From Mycobacterium sp. GA-0227b (GTDB taxonomy: Bacteria; Actinomycetota; Actinomycetes; Mycobacteriales; Mycobacteriaceae), in NCBI RefSeq assembly GCF_001499855.1, contig NZ_LQIK01000012.1, forward strand, positions 62,001 through 126,000: DNA of 64,000 nt, given 5' to 3'. Below the pieces are notes generated by a model that was not told where the DNA came from, did no database searches, and was given only the letters and a program-made list of their open reading frames with translations. Positions 49,615 through 59,987 of the stretch are shown here, one piece after another. Every line of letters begins with the position of its first letter. Position 1 is the stretch's first letter. A program made the translations under genes and the position numbers.

Positions 49615-50610
49615 TCACTCCGTCGGGCGGAACGGCTCCCCCTGGCGTTGCATGCCTGCAGCGCGGCCCTTTCCGGCGATCACCAAGGCCATTTTCCGGC
49701 TCGCCTCGTCGATCATCTCGTCGCCCAGCATGACGGCTCCCCTGGCCCCGCCCGCGCGCGAGGTGTGCCACTCGTAGGCCTCGAGGATCAACTCGGCGTG
49801 GTCGAAGTCCGCCTGCCGCGGGCTGAAAATCTCGTTGCCCGCGGCGATCTGGTCGGGGTGCAGCACCCATTTGCCGTCGTAGCCCAGCGCGGCGGAGCGA
49901 CCGGCAACCCGGCGGAAGCCATCGACGTCGCGGATCTTCAGATACGGGCCGTCGATGGCGAGCACGCCGTGGGTCCGCGCGGCGATGAGGATTCGCATCA
50001 GCACGTGGTGGTGCGCATCGCCGACGTCGTAACCCTCCGGTTGCTCACCGACCTCCAGCGTGCGCATGTTCAGGCTGGCCGCCATGTCGGCGGGTCCGAG
50101 CACCAGCGCCTGCACCCGCGGCGCGGCGGCGATCTCGTCAATGTTGGTGAGCCCCTGCGCATTCTCGATCTGCGCCTCGATCCCGATGCCGCCGACCGGC
50201 AGTCCATGGGTGGTCTCGAGTTGGTTCAGCAACAGGTGCAGTGCGTGGATATGAGAAGCGTCGGTGACCTTGGGCAGGACCACGATGTCCAGCGCCGCGT
50301 CCGGTGACGAAGCAACCGTCGACACCACCTCGATGATGTCGGCGTACGTCCAGGGCGTTGTCCAGTCGTTGACCCGCACACCGCGCAGTTGACCGGCCCA
50401 GCCCGGCTCGGCCAGCGCGGTCGCCACCCGGGTACGGGCCTCGGCCTTGGCGTCCGGCGCGACCGCGTCCTCGAGATCGAGGAACACCTCGTCGGCGGCC
50501 AGGGATTTCGCTTTCTCGACCATCTTCGCGCTGCTCCCGGGAACGGAAAGCACCGTTCGGCGGGGTCGATACCGGTTTTCCACAACAACACTCTCTACCC
50601 TTTGAGTCAT
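49615..50610 (-). CDS. CitE-like / HpcH-HpaI family CoA-ester lyase
   Basis: 331 residues. TIM-barrel lyase fold: RRTVLSVPGSSAKMVEKAK, VFLDLEDAVAPDAKAEAR (metal/acidic residues), GVRVND, the catalytic Glu in GIGIEAQIENAQGL, LVLGPADMAASLNM and GYDGKWVLHPDQI. Members cleave L-malyl-CoA, citramalyl-CoA or similar thioesters. The exact substrate is not visible. The longest start ATG (50610) overlaps the start codon of the divergent gene within CATG; a GTG at 50583 would avoid the overlap. Confidence 0.88.
   Translation of the reverse strand: MTQRVESVVVENRYRPRRTVLSVPGSSAKMVEKAKSLAADEVFLDLEDAVAPDAKAEARTRVATALAEPGWAGQLRGVRVNDWTTPWTYADIIEVVSTVASSPDAALDIVVLPKVTDASHIHALHLLLNQLETTHGLPVGGIGIEAQIENAQGLTNIDEIAAAPRVQALVLGPADMAASLNMRTLEVGEQPEGYDVGDAHHHVLMRILIAARTHGVLAIDGPYLKIRDVDGFRRVAGRSAALGYDGKWVLHPDQIAAGNEIFSPRQADFDHAELILEAYEWHTSRAGGARGAVMLGDEMIDEASRKMALVIAGKGRAAGMQRQGEPFRPTE
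50596..50601 (+). promoter_or_regulatory. -10 element of a leaderless transcript
   Basis: TACCCT ends 7 bases before the ATG at 50609. It lies inside the open frame of the divergent lyase gene. Confidence 0.4.
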
Positions 50611-51901
50611 GGCGGCGGTGAACAGGGTCTATGCGGCCCGACTCGCGGGAATGGTGGTGTTGGGCCCCGATGGGGAGTCCATCGGCCGAGTCCGCGATGT
50701 CGTGATCAGCATCAGTCTCGTGCGCCAGCAGCCCCGGGTGCTCGGCTTGGTCGTCGAAATGCTCACGCGGCGAAGGATTTTCGTACCGATTCTGCGGGTG
50801 ACGTCGATCGAACCCGGTGCCGTGACGCTTGCCACCGGCAGTGTGTCGCTTCGCCGGTTCGCGCAGCGTCCCGGAGAGGTGCTGGTGCTGGGGCAGGTCA
50901 TCGAAACACGCGTGCGCGTCGACGATCCCGACCTGCCGCAGCTGGCGAACCTCGACGTGATCGTGGTGGACCTCGGCATCGAGCAGACGCGCACCCGCGA
51001 CTGGATGGTCACCAAGGTGGCGGTGCGCTCGCATCGACGGCTGGGCCGGCGAAGCAACATGCACGTCGTCGACTGGCAGCACGTGCATGGCCTGACGCCG
51101 TCCGGTCTGGCGATGCCCGATCAGGGCGTGGCGCAACTGCTCGAGCAGTTCGAGGGCCAGCGGGCGGTCGAGGTCGCCGAGGCCATCCGGGAACTGCCGG
51201 CCAAGCGCCGCTATGAGGTGGTCAACGCCCTGGACGACGAGCGGCTGGCCGACGTGCTCCAGGAGCTGCCCGAAGACGACCAGACCGATGTCCTCAAGCG
51301 GCTGACCGCCGACCGGGCCGCCGACGTGCTCGAGGCGATGGACCCCGACGACGCCGCCGACCTGCTGGGGTCGATGACGCCGGTGGATGCCGAGCAGTTC
51401 CTGCGGCGGATGGATCCCGAGGACTCCGAGGACGTGCGGCGGCTGCTGTCGCACTCCCCCGACACCGCCGGCGGGCTGATGACGTCCGAGCCGGTGGTGC
51501 TGGCCCCCGACACTACGGTCGCCGAGGCGCTGGCCCGCGTCCGCGACCCCGACCTGACCCCGGCGCTGGCGTCGCTGGTGTTCGTGGCGCGCCCCCCGAC
51601 GGCCACGCCGACCGGCCACTACCTCGGTTGCGTGCACCTGCAACGGCTGCTGCGTGAGCCGCCCGCCGATCTGGTCAGTGGGATCATCGACACCGATCTG
51701 CCGAATCTCGACCCGGAGGACTCCCTGGCGGCGGTGACCCGCTACTTCGCCGCCTACAACCTGGTCTGCGGGCCGGTGGTCGACGAGCAGAACCACCTGT
51801 TGGGCGCCGTGTCGGTCGATGACGTGCTCGACCATCTGCTGCCCCACGACTGGCGGGAGACCGAAGAGCCGGAGCTCACCGGCGCCGAGGGGGCCACATG
51901 A
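50609..51901 (+). CDS. Soluble MgtE-like protein: PRC barrel, MgtE N domain and CBS pair (Rv1232c-like)
   Basis: 430 residues with no membrane helix. A PRC-barrel-like start (MVVLGPDGESIGRVRDVVI, about 15-33), then an MgtE_N helical superhelix (about 165-285) with repeated L-x-E-L-P / D-x-A-D patterns (VVNALDDERLADVLQELPEDD; DVLEAMDPDDAADLLGSM), and a CBS pair (about 290-415) starting AGGLMTSEPVVLAP. In MgtE these domains sense Mg2+ and gate a channel; here the channel is missing. The next gene, a DUF1003 membrane protein, overlaps by 4 bases and may be its partner (inference). Confidence 0.9.
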   Translation: MAAVNRVYAARLAGMVVLGPDGESIGRVRDVVISISLVRQQPRVLGLVVEMLTRRRIFVPILRVTSIEPGAVTLATGSVSLRRFAQRPGEVLVLGQVIETRVRVDDPDLPQLANLDVIVVDLGIEQTRTRDWMVTKVAVRSHRRLGRRSNMHVVDWQHVHGLTPSGLAMPDQGVAQLLEQFEGQRAVEVAEAIRELPAKRRYEVVNALDDERLADVLQELPEDDQTDVLKRLTADRAADVLEAMDPDDAADLLGSMTPVDAEQFLRRMDPEDSEDVRRLLSHSPDTAGGLMTSEPVVLAPDTTVAEALARVRDPDLTPALASLVFVARPPTATPTGHYLGCVHLQRLLREPPADLVSGIIDTDLPNLDPEDSLAAVTRYFAAYNLVCGPVVDEQNHLLGAVSVDDVLDHLLPHDWRETEEPELTGAEGAT

Positions 51902-52449
51902 CCGACCGCGGCCGACTCGACACGCCGCTGGCGTCGCGGCGGCGGTTCTCCTTCAACGTCGATCCCGAGGCGGTCGGGAACTTCAGCGAGTCCATTGCCC
52001 GGTTCCTGGGCACCGGGCGGTACCTGGCGTGGCAGACGATCATCGTGATCGTCTGGATCTTGCTGAACCTGTTCGCCGTCGGCCTGCGCTGGGACCCGTA
52101 TCCGTTCATCCTGCTCAACCTGGCGTTCTCCACTCAGGCGGCGTACGCGGCGCCGCTGATCCTGCTGGCGCAAAACCGCCAGGAAAACCGGGACCGGGTC
52201 TCGCTCGAAGAGGACCGCAGGCGCGCGCTGCAGACCAAGTCCGACACCGAGTACCTGGCCCGCGAACTGGCGGCGTTGCGATTGGCCGTCGGCGAGGTCG
52301 TGACCCGCGACTACCTGCGGCGGGAGCTCGAGGAGATGCGCGAGATGCTGGCCCAGTTGCAGCCTCCGGCGCCCGATGCGGCTGACGACGGTGCCGGCCG
52401 GCCCGAAGCGGGTGACCGGCGGGCCAAGAAGTCGAGTGCGGGCAGCTAA
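51898..52449 (+). CDS. DUF1003 membrane protein
   Basis: 183 residues. DUF1003 core (about 15-110): two hydrophobic helices (IIVIVWILLNLFAVGL and FILLNLAFSTQAAYAAPLILLA) with the conserved DPYPFILLN loop and AQNRQENRDR. The C-terminal third is a charged coiled coil (LARELAALRLAVGEV; RRELEEMREMLAQL) and an acidic tail. ATGA overlap with the MgtE-like gene implies translation in step with it. Function of DUF1003 is unknown. Confidence 0.9.
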   Translation: MTDRGRLDTPLASRRRFSFNVDPEAVGNFSESIARFLGTGRYLAWQTIIVIVWILLNLFAVGLRWDPYPFILLNLAFSTQAAYAAPLILLAQNRQENRDRVSLEEDRRRALQTKSDTEYLARELAALRLAVGEVVTRDYLRRELEEMREMLAQLQPPAPDAADDGAGRPEAGDRRAKKSSAGS

Positions 52450-52482
52450 CACCATTGCTCAACGCGCGCGGAGCCGAGTAGG

Positions 52483-52488
52483 TATGGT
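52483..52488 (+). promoter_or_regulatory. Probable -10 of the transglycosylase gene
   Basis: TATGGT lies 40 bases before the GTG at 52528; AAGGA at 52516-52520 would serve as Shine-Dalgarno. Confidence 0.3.
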
Positions 52489-52527
52489 GACTTGGTTCAC
52501 AAGCGATCGCAGACCAAGGACGGTTGA

Positions 52528-53943
52528 GTGCACATAAGGGGAGGAGCCGCCCTCAGGGCCGTGCGGCGCCGAGCGGGGGGCGTGGTGACCGCTTCGGGCC
52601 CCCGACTGCGGAAGCTGGCGTCCGCCAACCGCATGCGCGCGGGCCTCGGCGTCGCGATCATCACCCCCGTCGTCCTGGCCGGCAGTGTCGGCGCATCCGC
52701 CCCGTCGCCGCGCACACCGTTCAGCGATGCCGCGGTGACCCCGCTGGCCGCCGTCGAACCGTCGCCCGGCAATAGATCCGGGGCGTCGGTGGTCGCGGTG
52801 ACCAAGGCGCCCTCGGCTTTCCACATCGCCGCCTCGACAGTGGCGGCTCCCCCGCCCGCCGCAATAGTCAATTCCCCTGGTGCTCTTGGCATTCCGGCGA
52901 TGGCCCTGTCGGCTTACCGCAACGCCGAACGGATGATGGCCGCGGCCTATCCGGCCTGCGGAGTGAGCTGGAACCTGCTGGCCGGGATCGGCCGCATCGA
53001 GTCGATGCACGCCAACGGCGGCGCCACCGATGCCCGCGGTACCGCGATCCGGCCGATCTTCGGACCCGCGCTGGACGGCACGCTGCCCGGCAACGAGGTC
53101 ATCGTGCAAAGCCGCACGGCCGATCGCATCACCTACGCCCGCGCCATGGGCCCCATGCAGTTCCTGCCCGGCACCTGGTCGCGCTACGCCTCCGACGGCG
53201 ACGGCGACGGCAAGGCCGAAGTGCAGAACCTCTTCGACGCGAGCCTGGCCGCGGCCCGCTACCTGTGCAGCGGCAACCTGAACCTGCGCGACCAGTCCCA
53301 TGTGATGTCGGCGATCCTGCGCTACAACAACTCGGTGGCTTACGCCCGCAATGTGCTGGGCTGGGCGGCCGCCTATGCAACCGGTGTGGTGCCGATGGAC
53401 CTGCCACCGATCACCGGCTCGGTTCCCACGCTGGGTGAGACCGGCGACGACGTGCATCTCACCGAACTCCACGAGTACGAGGGTCTCGGCCCCGGCCTGC
53501 CGATCAACGCGCTCGGCCTGCCCGCGAACGACCCGATGGCGCTGATGCCGCTGCTCGAACGCGATTCGGTCGCCAGCCAGATCGGTGCGCCCGGCCAGCG
53601 GCTCGGCCCGCTGCCCGGACCCATGCCGCAGGGACCGGCCGCGCCACTGGCTCCGCCGCAACCGCCGCCGTGGACGCCGCCGTGGATGCAGCCACCGCCG
53701 CGACCCGAGTGCGCGGTGTTCTGCATCGAGGACAACCCGGCACCGCCGCTGCAGCCGGCGCTCGCCGGGCCGCCGGTTGCCCAGCCGTTGGTCCCGCCCG
53801 GCCCGGCTCCACTGGCGCCACAGGCAGCGCCGAATCCGATGGCGCCTGCGCCGGGCCCCGCACCGGCCGCCGCCCCGCCGGCACCCGCACAGGCCCCGGC
53901 ACCGGGACCTCAGCCGGGACCGGCGCCCGGACCGGTCGGTTAA
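52528..53943 (+). CDS. Secreted lytic murein transglycosylase with Pro-rich tail (Rv1230c-like)
   Basis: 471 residues. N-terminal signal-anchor after a basic stretch (MRAGLGVAIITPVVLAGSVGAS, about 36-57). The catalytic SLT domain covers about 125-290: WNLLAGIGRIESMHANGG with the catalytic Glu, AMGPMQFLPGTWSRYASDGDGDG, LFDASLAAARYLCSG and LRYNNSVAYARNVLGWA. The C-terminal ~130 residues are Pro/Ala rich with one Cys pair (ECAVFCIEDN), a probable wall-spanning spacer. It cleaves peptidoglycan glycan strands outside the membrane. mrp follows across a 34-base gap. Confidence 0.93.
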   Translation: MHIRGGAALRAVRRRAGGVVTASGPRLRKLASANRMRAGLGVAIITPVVLAGSVGASAPSPRTPFSDAAVTPLAAVEPSPGNRSGASVVAVTKAPSAFHIAASTVAAPPPAAIVNSPGALGIPAMALSAYRNAERMMAAAYPACGVSWNLLAGIGRIESMHANGGATDARGTAIRPIFGPALDGTLPGNEVIVQSRTADRITYARAMGPMQFLPGTWSRYASDGDGDGKAEVQNLFDASLAAARYLCSGNLNLRDQSHVMSAILRYNNSVAYARNVLGWAAAYATGVVPMDLPPITGSVPTLGETGDDVHLTELHEYEGLGPGLPINALGLPANDPMALMPLLERDSVASQIGAPGQRLGPLPGPMPQGPAAPLAPPQPPPWTPPWMQPPPRPECAVFCIEDNPAPPLQPALAGPPVAQPLVPPGPAPLAPQAAPNPMAPAPGPAPAAAPPAPAQAPAPGPQPGPAPGPVG

Positions 53944-53949
53944 AGACCG

Positions 53950-53975
53950 CCGTCGAGTCGGCCTAGACTCGACGG
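53950..53975 (+). promoter_or_regulatory. Palindrome and -10 immediately before mrp
   Basis: CCGTCGAGTC and GACTCGACGG form a perfect 10-bp inverted repeat with a 6-base spacer, ending 2 bases before the ATG at 53978. TAGACT (53964-53969) inside it is a -10 at leaderless distance. It may be an operator, or, in read-through mRNA, a hairpin that ends the upstream gene or hides the mrp start. Confidence 0.6.
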
Positions 53976-53977
53976 TG

Positions 53978-55120
53978 ATGTCTCAATCACCCCCTGACTT
54001 GGAAGCCGCGGTTCGTCGCGCGCTCGCCAAGGTGATCGACCCCGAGCTGCGGCGGCCGATCACCGAACTGGGCATGGTCAAAAACGTCACGGTCGAGCCC
54101 GACAGCGCGGTCCATGTCGAGGTGTATCTGACGACTGCCGCGTGCCCGAAGAAGACCGAGATCTCCGATCAGGTCAGCCGCGCAGTCGCCGACGTCCCCG
54201 GCACCGGCGCCGTCCGGGTCAGCCTCGACGTGATGAACGACGAACAACGCACCGAATTGCGCAAGCAACTACGCGGCGATGCGCGTGAGCCGGTCATCCC
54301 GTTCGCCCAACCCGGCTCGTTGACCCGGGTCTATGCGGTGGCGTCCGGCAAGGGCGGCGTGGGCAAGTCCAGCGTGACGGTGAACCTGGCGGCGGCGATG
54401 GCCGCGCGTGGGGTGTCGGTCGGCGTCCTGGACGCCGATATCTACGGGCATTCCGTCCCGCGCATGATGGGCACCACCGATCGGCCCGTTCAGGTCGAGT
54501 CGATGATCGTGCCGCCGGTCGCCCACGACGTGCGTGTCATTTCCATCGCCATGTTCACCCAGGGCAACACCCCGGTGGTGTGGCGCGGGCCGATGCTGCA
54601 CCGGGCACTGCAGCAGTTCCTCGCCGATGTGTACTGGGGCGATCTGGATGTGCTGCTGCTCGACCTGCCGCCGGGCACGGGCGACGTCGCGATCTCGGTG
54701 GCCCAGTTGATCCCGGGCGCGGAGATCCTGGTGGTGACGACGCCGCAGCTGGCCGCCGCCGAGGTGGCCGAGCGGGCCGGAGCGATCGCGCTGCAGACCC
54801 GTCAGCGCATCGTCGGCGTGGTGGAGAACATGTCCGGGCTGCTGCTGCCCGACGGTACGACCATGCAGATCTTCGGCGAGGGTGGCGGCAGGCAGGTCGC
54901 CGAGCGGCTGTCGCGCGCGGTCGGCGCCGACGTGCCGTTGCTGGGCCAGGTGCCGCTCGACCCGGCGCTGGTGACAGCCGGCGACTCCGGTGTTCCGCTG
55001 GTGCTGTCGGCGCCGGACTCGGCCGCGGGCAAGGAGTTGCGCAGCGTCGCCGATGCCCTTTCCAGCCGCAGGCGCGGGCTGGCCGGCATGTCGCTGGGGC
55101 TGGACCCTGCCGGCCGATAA
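53978..55120 (+). CDS. mrp: Mrp/NBP35-type Fe-S cluster carrier ATPase
   Basis: 380 residues. N-terminal MIP18/DUF59 domain (about 5-85: VIDPELRRPITELGMVKNV, TTAACPKKTEI), then the deviant Walker P-loop ATPase: ASGKGGVGKSSVTVNLA (about 122-138), Switch I DADIYGHSVPRMMG, and LLLDLPPGTGDVAISVAQ. It assembles and transfers Fe-S clusters. The usual C-terminal CxxC is not seen: VVENMSGLLLPDGTTMQIFGEGGG keeps the loop without the Cys pair, as in other actinobacterial Mrp. Promoter palindrome directly upstream. Confidence 0.95.
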   Translation: MSQSPPDLEAAVRRALAKVIDPELRRPITELGMVKNVTVEPDSAVHVEVYLTTAACPKKTEISDQVSRAVADVPGTGAVRVSLDVMNDEQRTELRKQLRGDAREPVIPFAQPGSLTRVYAVASGKGGVGKSSVTVNLAAAMAARGVSVGVLDADIYGHSVPRMMGTTDRPVQVESMIVPPVAHDVRVISIAMFTQGNTPVVWRGPMLHRALQQFLADVYWGDLDVLLLDLPPGTGDVAISVAQLIPGAEILVVTTPQLAAAEVAERAGAIALQTRQRIVGVVENMSGLLLPDGTTMQIFGEGGGRQVAERLSRAVGADVPLLGQVPLDPALVTAGDSGVPLVLSAPDSAAGKELRSVADALSSRRRGLAGMSLGLDPAGR

Positions 55121-55171
55121 CGGTTCCGGTCTCGAGCATCGAAGTAGGTCACACCATGTCGGGCCGGGCGT

Positions 55172-55177
55172 TAAAGT
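55172..55177 (+). promoter_or_regulatory. -10 element of a leaderless transcript
   Basis: TAAAGT ends 7 bases before the GTG at 55185. The alternative GTG at 55176 overlaps the element. Confidence 0.4.
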
Positions 55178-55184
55178 GCTGATC

Positions 55185-55826
55185 GTGGGTAGGAGGTTGT
55201 TAGCCAACGGGCGCGGCAAGTTGCTGGCCTTGGCGACCTCGATCGCGGTTTCGGCCGCGTTGTTCTACGCCCAGACCGCAGAGCCACCGAAACCGAATGC
55301 CGCCGCAGCGCCGGTCGAGAGTCAGGAAGCTGCCCCTGTCGGTGCGCCGCCGCGGGTACCCCGTCTCACCGAAGCCGAGTTGATGGCAGCCAGCGCTCCG
55401 GTCGCCAGCACGGCGACCCGGTTCGCGTTGCCGGCCGGCGTCGCGCCCGAAGACGGGCTGCAGGTCAACACGATCCGGGTGGCCCGCGCCATCAGCGTGT
55501 TGTTCCCGGAGGTCACTACGATCGGCGGACACCGCCAGGACCCGCTGCCGTGGCATCCCAACGGCTTGGCGATCGACGTGATGATCCCGAACCACGGCAG
55601 CGAGGAGGGCATCGCGCTCGGCAACCAGATCGCCGGGTACGCGTTGGCGAATGCGAAACGCTGGGGCGTGATCCACGTGATCTGGCGCCAGGGCTTCTAC
55701 CCCGGCGTCGGCGCCCCGAGTTGGACGGCGGACTACGGAAACGAGACCGCCAACCACTTCGACCACATCCACATCGCCACCAACGGCGGCGGATACCCCA
55801 CCGGGGACGAGCAGTACTTCATCTGA
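55185..55826 (+). CDS. Secreted metallopeptidase-like protein (M15/VanY-like fold)
   Basis: 213 residues. Signal-anchor at about 11-30 (KLLALATSIAVSAALFYAQ), Pro/Ala/Glu-rich spacer to about 75, then a compact domain (about 100-213). Its zinc-site pattern HPNGLAIDVMIPN (His-x6-Asp) and HFDHIHIATNG (His-x2-His-x-His) resembles M15-type peptidases and the ARB-07466-like C-terminal domain. It probably acts on peptidoglycan peptides or sugars outside the membrane; unproven. Start chosen from the leaderless -10. It converges on tatB with 16 bases between stops. Confidence 0.8.
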   Translation: MGRRLLANGRGKLLALATSIAVSAALFYAQTAEPPKPNAAAAPVESQEAAPVGAPPRVPRLTEAELMAASAPVASTATRFALPAGVAPEDGLQVNTIRVARAISVLFPEVTTIGGHRQDPLPWHPNGLAIDVMIPNHGSEEGIALGNQIAGYALANAKRWGVIHVIWRQGFYPGVGAPSWTADYGNETANHFDHIHIATNGGGYPTGDEQYFI

Positions 55827-55842
55827 GCCCGCGGCCGCGGAG

Positions 55843-56262
55843 CTAGGTCGCGTCGCTGTCGAACGGTGTCGCGGATGTTTCCGGCTGGCCCGGTGCGGCA
55901 GGCGGTATCTGGGGAGTCGGCGCGTGCGGGCTGACCGGTTTGTCGTCCGGTTTGTCGTCCACGGAACGGTCGAACTTTCCGGTGAACAGGGAGTCGTCGC
56001 CGTCGAGCAGATGCTTGGTGAGTGCCGCGCGCGGGCTCATGCCGCGCAGTTTGTTGAGCTCGCTCAGCGGCTCACGCAGGTCCTCGAACTCGGGTCCGAG
56101 GTCGTCGCGCAGTTGGCTGGTGGCGCCGCTGATGTAGTCGCGGGCCTGCCGCAGCGCACCCGACGTCCAGCGAATCGCACCGGGCAGTCGCTCCGGCCCG
56201 AGGATCACCAGACCGGCGATCACCAGGATCAGCATCTCGCCCCAGCCGAGGTTGGCGAACAT
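55843..56262 (-). CDS. tatB: Twin-arginine translocase subunit TatB
   Basis: 139 residues. One N-terminal membrane helix ([19 protein letters not shown], about residues 9-27) with the TatA/B hinge Gly-Pro and the conserved Glu in the Sec-like N-terminus GWGEML, then an amphipathic helix ([16 protein letters not shown]) and an acidic Pro-rich tail. Works with TatA/TatC to export folded proteins. Three bases separate it from htrA upstream, matching the sigE-rseA-htrA-tatB order of M. tuberculosis. Confidence 0.95.
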   Translation of the reverse strand: MFANLGWGEMLILVIAGLVILGPERLPGAIRWTSGALRQARDYISGATSQLRDDLGPEFEDLREPLSELNKLRGMSPRAALTKHLLDGDDSLFTGKFDRSVDDKPDDKPVSPHAPTPQIPPAAPGQPETSATPFDSDAT

Positions 56263-56265
56263 CGG

Positions 56266-57825
<1,560 letters not shown>

Positions 57826-58221
57826 CTACCGGCGCTTACGCCGTGGACGCTCTGCACTGTCAGCAAACTGTGACCGCTGCGTCTCGACGGGCGGCTCCGG
57901 CGGAGCATGGTGCGGGATCTCGGACAACAGGCCGAGCAGCGAGCTCGGCACGACGATGGGTCGCGAATCCCGCAACGCCGCGCGGGCCTGCCGCTGGGCG
58001 TCGACCTCGGCTGCGCACTGGGGGCACAGCGACAAGTGGTGGGCCGCACGCAGATGTGGAGTCAGCCGCAGTTCGCCGTCCACGAAGGCGGCGATGGCCT
58101 CGGTGGACAGGTGCTCGGTGGAGCCGAACTGCCGCGGCCCGACCGGCGCGTCACTCTGGGAGGCGAACTGAGTGGGCAACCATGAGAAGGCGCGGCGGAA
58201 CACGTGTCCCGGCTCGACCAT
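57826..58221 (-). CDS. rseA: Anti-sigma-E factor RseA
   Basis: 131 residues from the ATG at 58221. Zinc-containing anti-sigma (ZAS) motif His-x3-Cys-x2-Cys in AHHLSLCPQCAAEVDAQR (about residues 60-77), after EAIAAFVDGELRLTPHL. No membrane helix, as in M. tuberculosis, where phosphorylation by PknB and ClpC1P2 proteolysis release SigE. The C-terminus is basic (PRRKRR). It lies 76 bases after sigE, same strand. Confidence 0.93.
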   Translation of the reverse strand: MVEPGHVFRRAFSWLPTQFASQSDAPVGPRQFGSTEHLSTEAIAAFVDGELRLTPHLRAAHHLSLCPQCAAEVDAQRQARAALRDSRPIVVPSSLLGLLSEIPHHAPPEPPVETQRSQFADSAERPRRKRR

Positions 58222-58297
58222 CGCCCAGCTCCTCTCGCGTCGTGTCACGGTGCTCACTCGAATGTAGCGCGGCGCGGGGTCCGGAACGCCGCGAACC

Positions 58298-59062
58298 TCA
58301 GGCCGTCTGGGCCGAGATTTCGCTGTGGGTGGCCAGATAGTCGCGAAGTGCCTGCCGACCGCGGTGGATACGGCTGCGCACCGTACCCAACTTGACGTCG
58401 AGCGTCGCGCCGATCTCCTCGTAGGACAATCCCTCGATGTCGCAGAGCACGACCGCGGCGCGGAACTCCGGCGGCAGTGAGTCCAGCGCGGCCTGCAGAT
58501 CGGGGCCGAGCCGCGAGTCGTGATAGATCTGCTCGGGGTTCGGGTCGTCGGCGGGGACGCGGTCATAGTCCTCGGGCAGCGCCTCCATGCGGATGCGGCC
58601 GCGCCTGCGCACCATGTCGAGGAACAGGTTCGTGGTGATGCGGTGCAGCCAGCCTTCGAACGTGCCGGGCTGATAGTTCTGCAACGACCGGAACACCCTG
58701 ATGAACGTTTCCTGGGTGAGGTCCTCGGCGTCGTGCTGGTTGCCCGCCAGGCGGTAGGCCAGCCGGTACACCCGATCGGCGTGCTGGCGCACCAGTTCGT
58801 CCCACGACGGCATCGTCGCTTTGTCACCGGTGGCGTCGAACACCGCGGTGCCGGTCAGTTCATCCGAGGGCTCAACCCACTCCCCATCCGCGAACTGCTC
58901 GAGGTGGGCCATGGAAACCGGAGCCGTCTTGATGGTGGTCGTCAGATCCTCCTGGTCACAGCCGCCATCACGGCGCGGCGGCTCGTTATTGGCGGCAACG
59001 TGGAGACCCACATAGGTATTCCCGTGTTCCTGCCCTGAAAGCCAGCGTTCGCCGTTTTCCAT
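58298..59062 (-). CDS. sigE: Extracytoplasmic-function sigma factor SigE
   Basis: 254 residues from the ATG at 59062. Sigma region 2 (about 80-150): [19 protein letters not shown], then [17 protein letters not shown] and the -10-recognition [14 protein letters not shown]. Region 4 (about 185-245): [26 protein letters not shown] and [18 protein letters not shown]. The N-terminal ~75 residues are variable. It directs the envelope, SDS and heat stress response with RseA. A start at 59098 (MPSTERS) is also possible; in M. tuberculosis several sigE starts are used under different promoters. Confidence 0.95.
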   Translation of the reverse strand: MENGERWLSGQEHGNTYVGLHVAANNEPPRRDGGCDQEDLTTTIKTAPVSMAHLEQFADGEWVEPSDELTGTAVFDATGDKATMPSWDELVRQHADRVYRLAYRLAGNQHDAEDLTQETFIRVFRSLQNYQPGTFEGWLHRITTNLFLDMVRRRGRIRMEALPEDYDRVPADDPNPEQIYHDSRLGPDLQAALDSLPPEFRAAVVLCDIEGLSYEEIGATLDVKLGTVRSRIHRGRQALRDYLATHSEISAQTA

Positions 59063-59225
59063 GGGACATACCGTCGCCGACCGTTCCGTGCTTGGCATAT
59101 GAGCAAACTGAACATTTCCTGAGAATGCTTCTCTACCCACTTTCGACCTGCACGAATCCCACAAATTCGGCTCGATCCGGCGTTCGGCAACGGGCGTGTC
59201 GCGATGCTGGCCGATGCCGGTTGGC

Positions 59226-59231
59226 TACGCT
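59226..59231 (+). promoter_or_regulatory. -10 element of a leaderless transcript
   Basis: TACGCT ends 6 bases before the ATG at 59238. It lies in the 175-base space between the divergent sigE and O-methyltransferase genes, which otherwise should hold the sigE promoters. Confidence 0.4.
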
Positions 59232-59237
59232 GCGGGA

Positions 59238-59897
59238 ATGGCCGGCACCGACGACGTCATCGGACCGCACAGCCGTGCCGACGCCATCGTCTCTCATGCC
59301 GAGCAGTCCATCTCAGAGGACGCCATCGTCGCTGCCGCCCGGGAACGCGCCCTCGACATCGGGGCGGGCGCCGTGTCCCCCGCGGTGGGCGCGTTGCTGT
59401 GCGTGTTCGCCAAGTTGACCGCCGCCAGGGCCGTCGTCGAGGTCGGCACCGGCGCAGGGGTCAGCGGCCTGTGGCTGCTGTCGGGCATGCGCGAGGACGG
59501 CGTGCTGACCACAATCGATGTCGAACCCGAACACCAGCGCATCGCCAAGCAGGCGTTCACTGAAGCCGGTATCGGGCCGGGACGAAGCCGGTTGATCAGC
59601 GGCCGCGCCCAGGAGGTGTTGACCCGCCTCGCCGACGAGTCCTACGACCTGGTGTTCGTCGACGCCGATCCGGTGGACCAGCCGCAGTTCGTCGCCGAAG
59701 GCGTCCGGTTGCTGCGCCCGGGCGGGGCGATCGTCCTGCACCGCGCGGCGCTGGGCGGGCGCGCCGGTGACGCCACGGCCAACGATGCCGAGGTCATGGC
59801 GGTGCGGGAGGCTGCTCGGCTGATCGCCGAGGACGAGCGGCTCACCCCGGTGCTGGTGCCGCTGGGCGACGGCCTGCTCGCGGCCGCCCGCGACTGA
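59238..59897 (+). CDS. O-methyltransferase, Rv1220c-like (COMT type)
   Basis: 219 residues. SAM-binding motif [20 protein letters not shown] (about residues 61-79), the acidic end of strand 2 [17 protein letters not shown], the metal-binding Asp region [15 protein letters not shown], and [13 protein letters not shown]. Caffeoyl-CoA/catechol O-methyltransferase type, usually Mg2+-dependent. Substrate unknown. The conserved position divergent from sigE suggests stress-related use. Start set by the leaderless -10. Confidence 0.9.
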   Translation: MAGTDDVIGPHSRADAIVSHAEQSISEDAIVAAARERALDIGAGAVSPAVGALLCVFAKLTAARAVVEVGTGAGVSGLWLLSGMREDGVLTTIDVEPEHQRIAKQAFTEAGIGPGRSRLISGRAQEVLTRLADESYDLVFVDADPVDQPQFVAEGVRLLRPGGAIVLHRAALGGRAGDATANDAEVMAVREAARLIAEDERLTPVLVPLGDGLLAAARD

Positions 59898-59987
59898 GCA
59901 CTCCTCGCCGAGCACACGTGACCTGCCCCTTTTCGGGGTGCTTCTTGGGCAATCTGCGGCTGATGGCGCCACCCCCTTGACCGCTGG

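Noticed and set aside
59063..59237. Assigning exact sigE promoters (SigE- or SigH-type)
   Set aside because: GGAA words are present on the minus strand, but I could not pair any with a convincing -10 at the right spacing.
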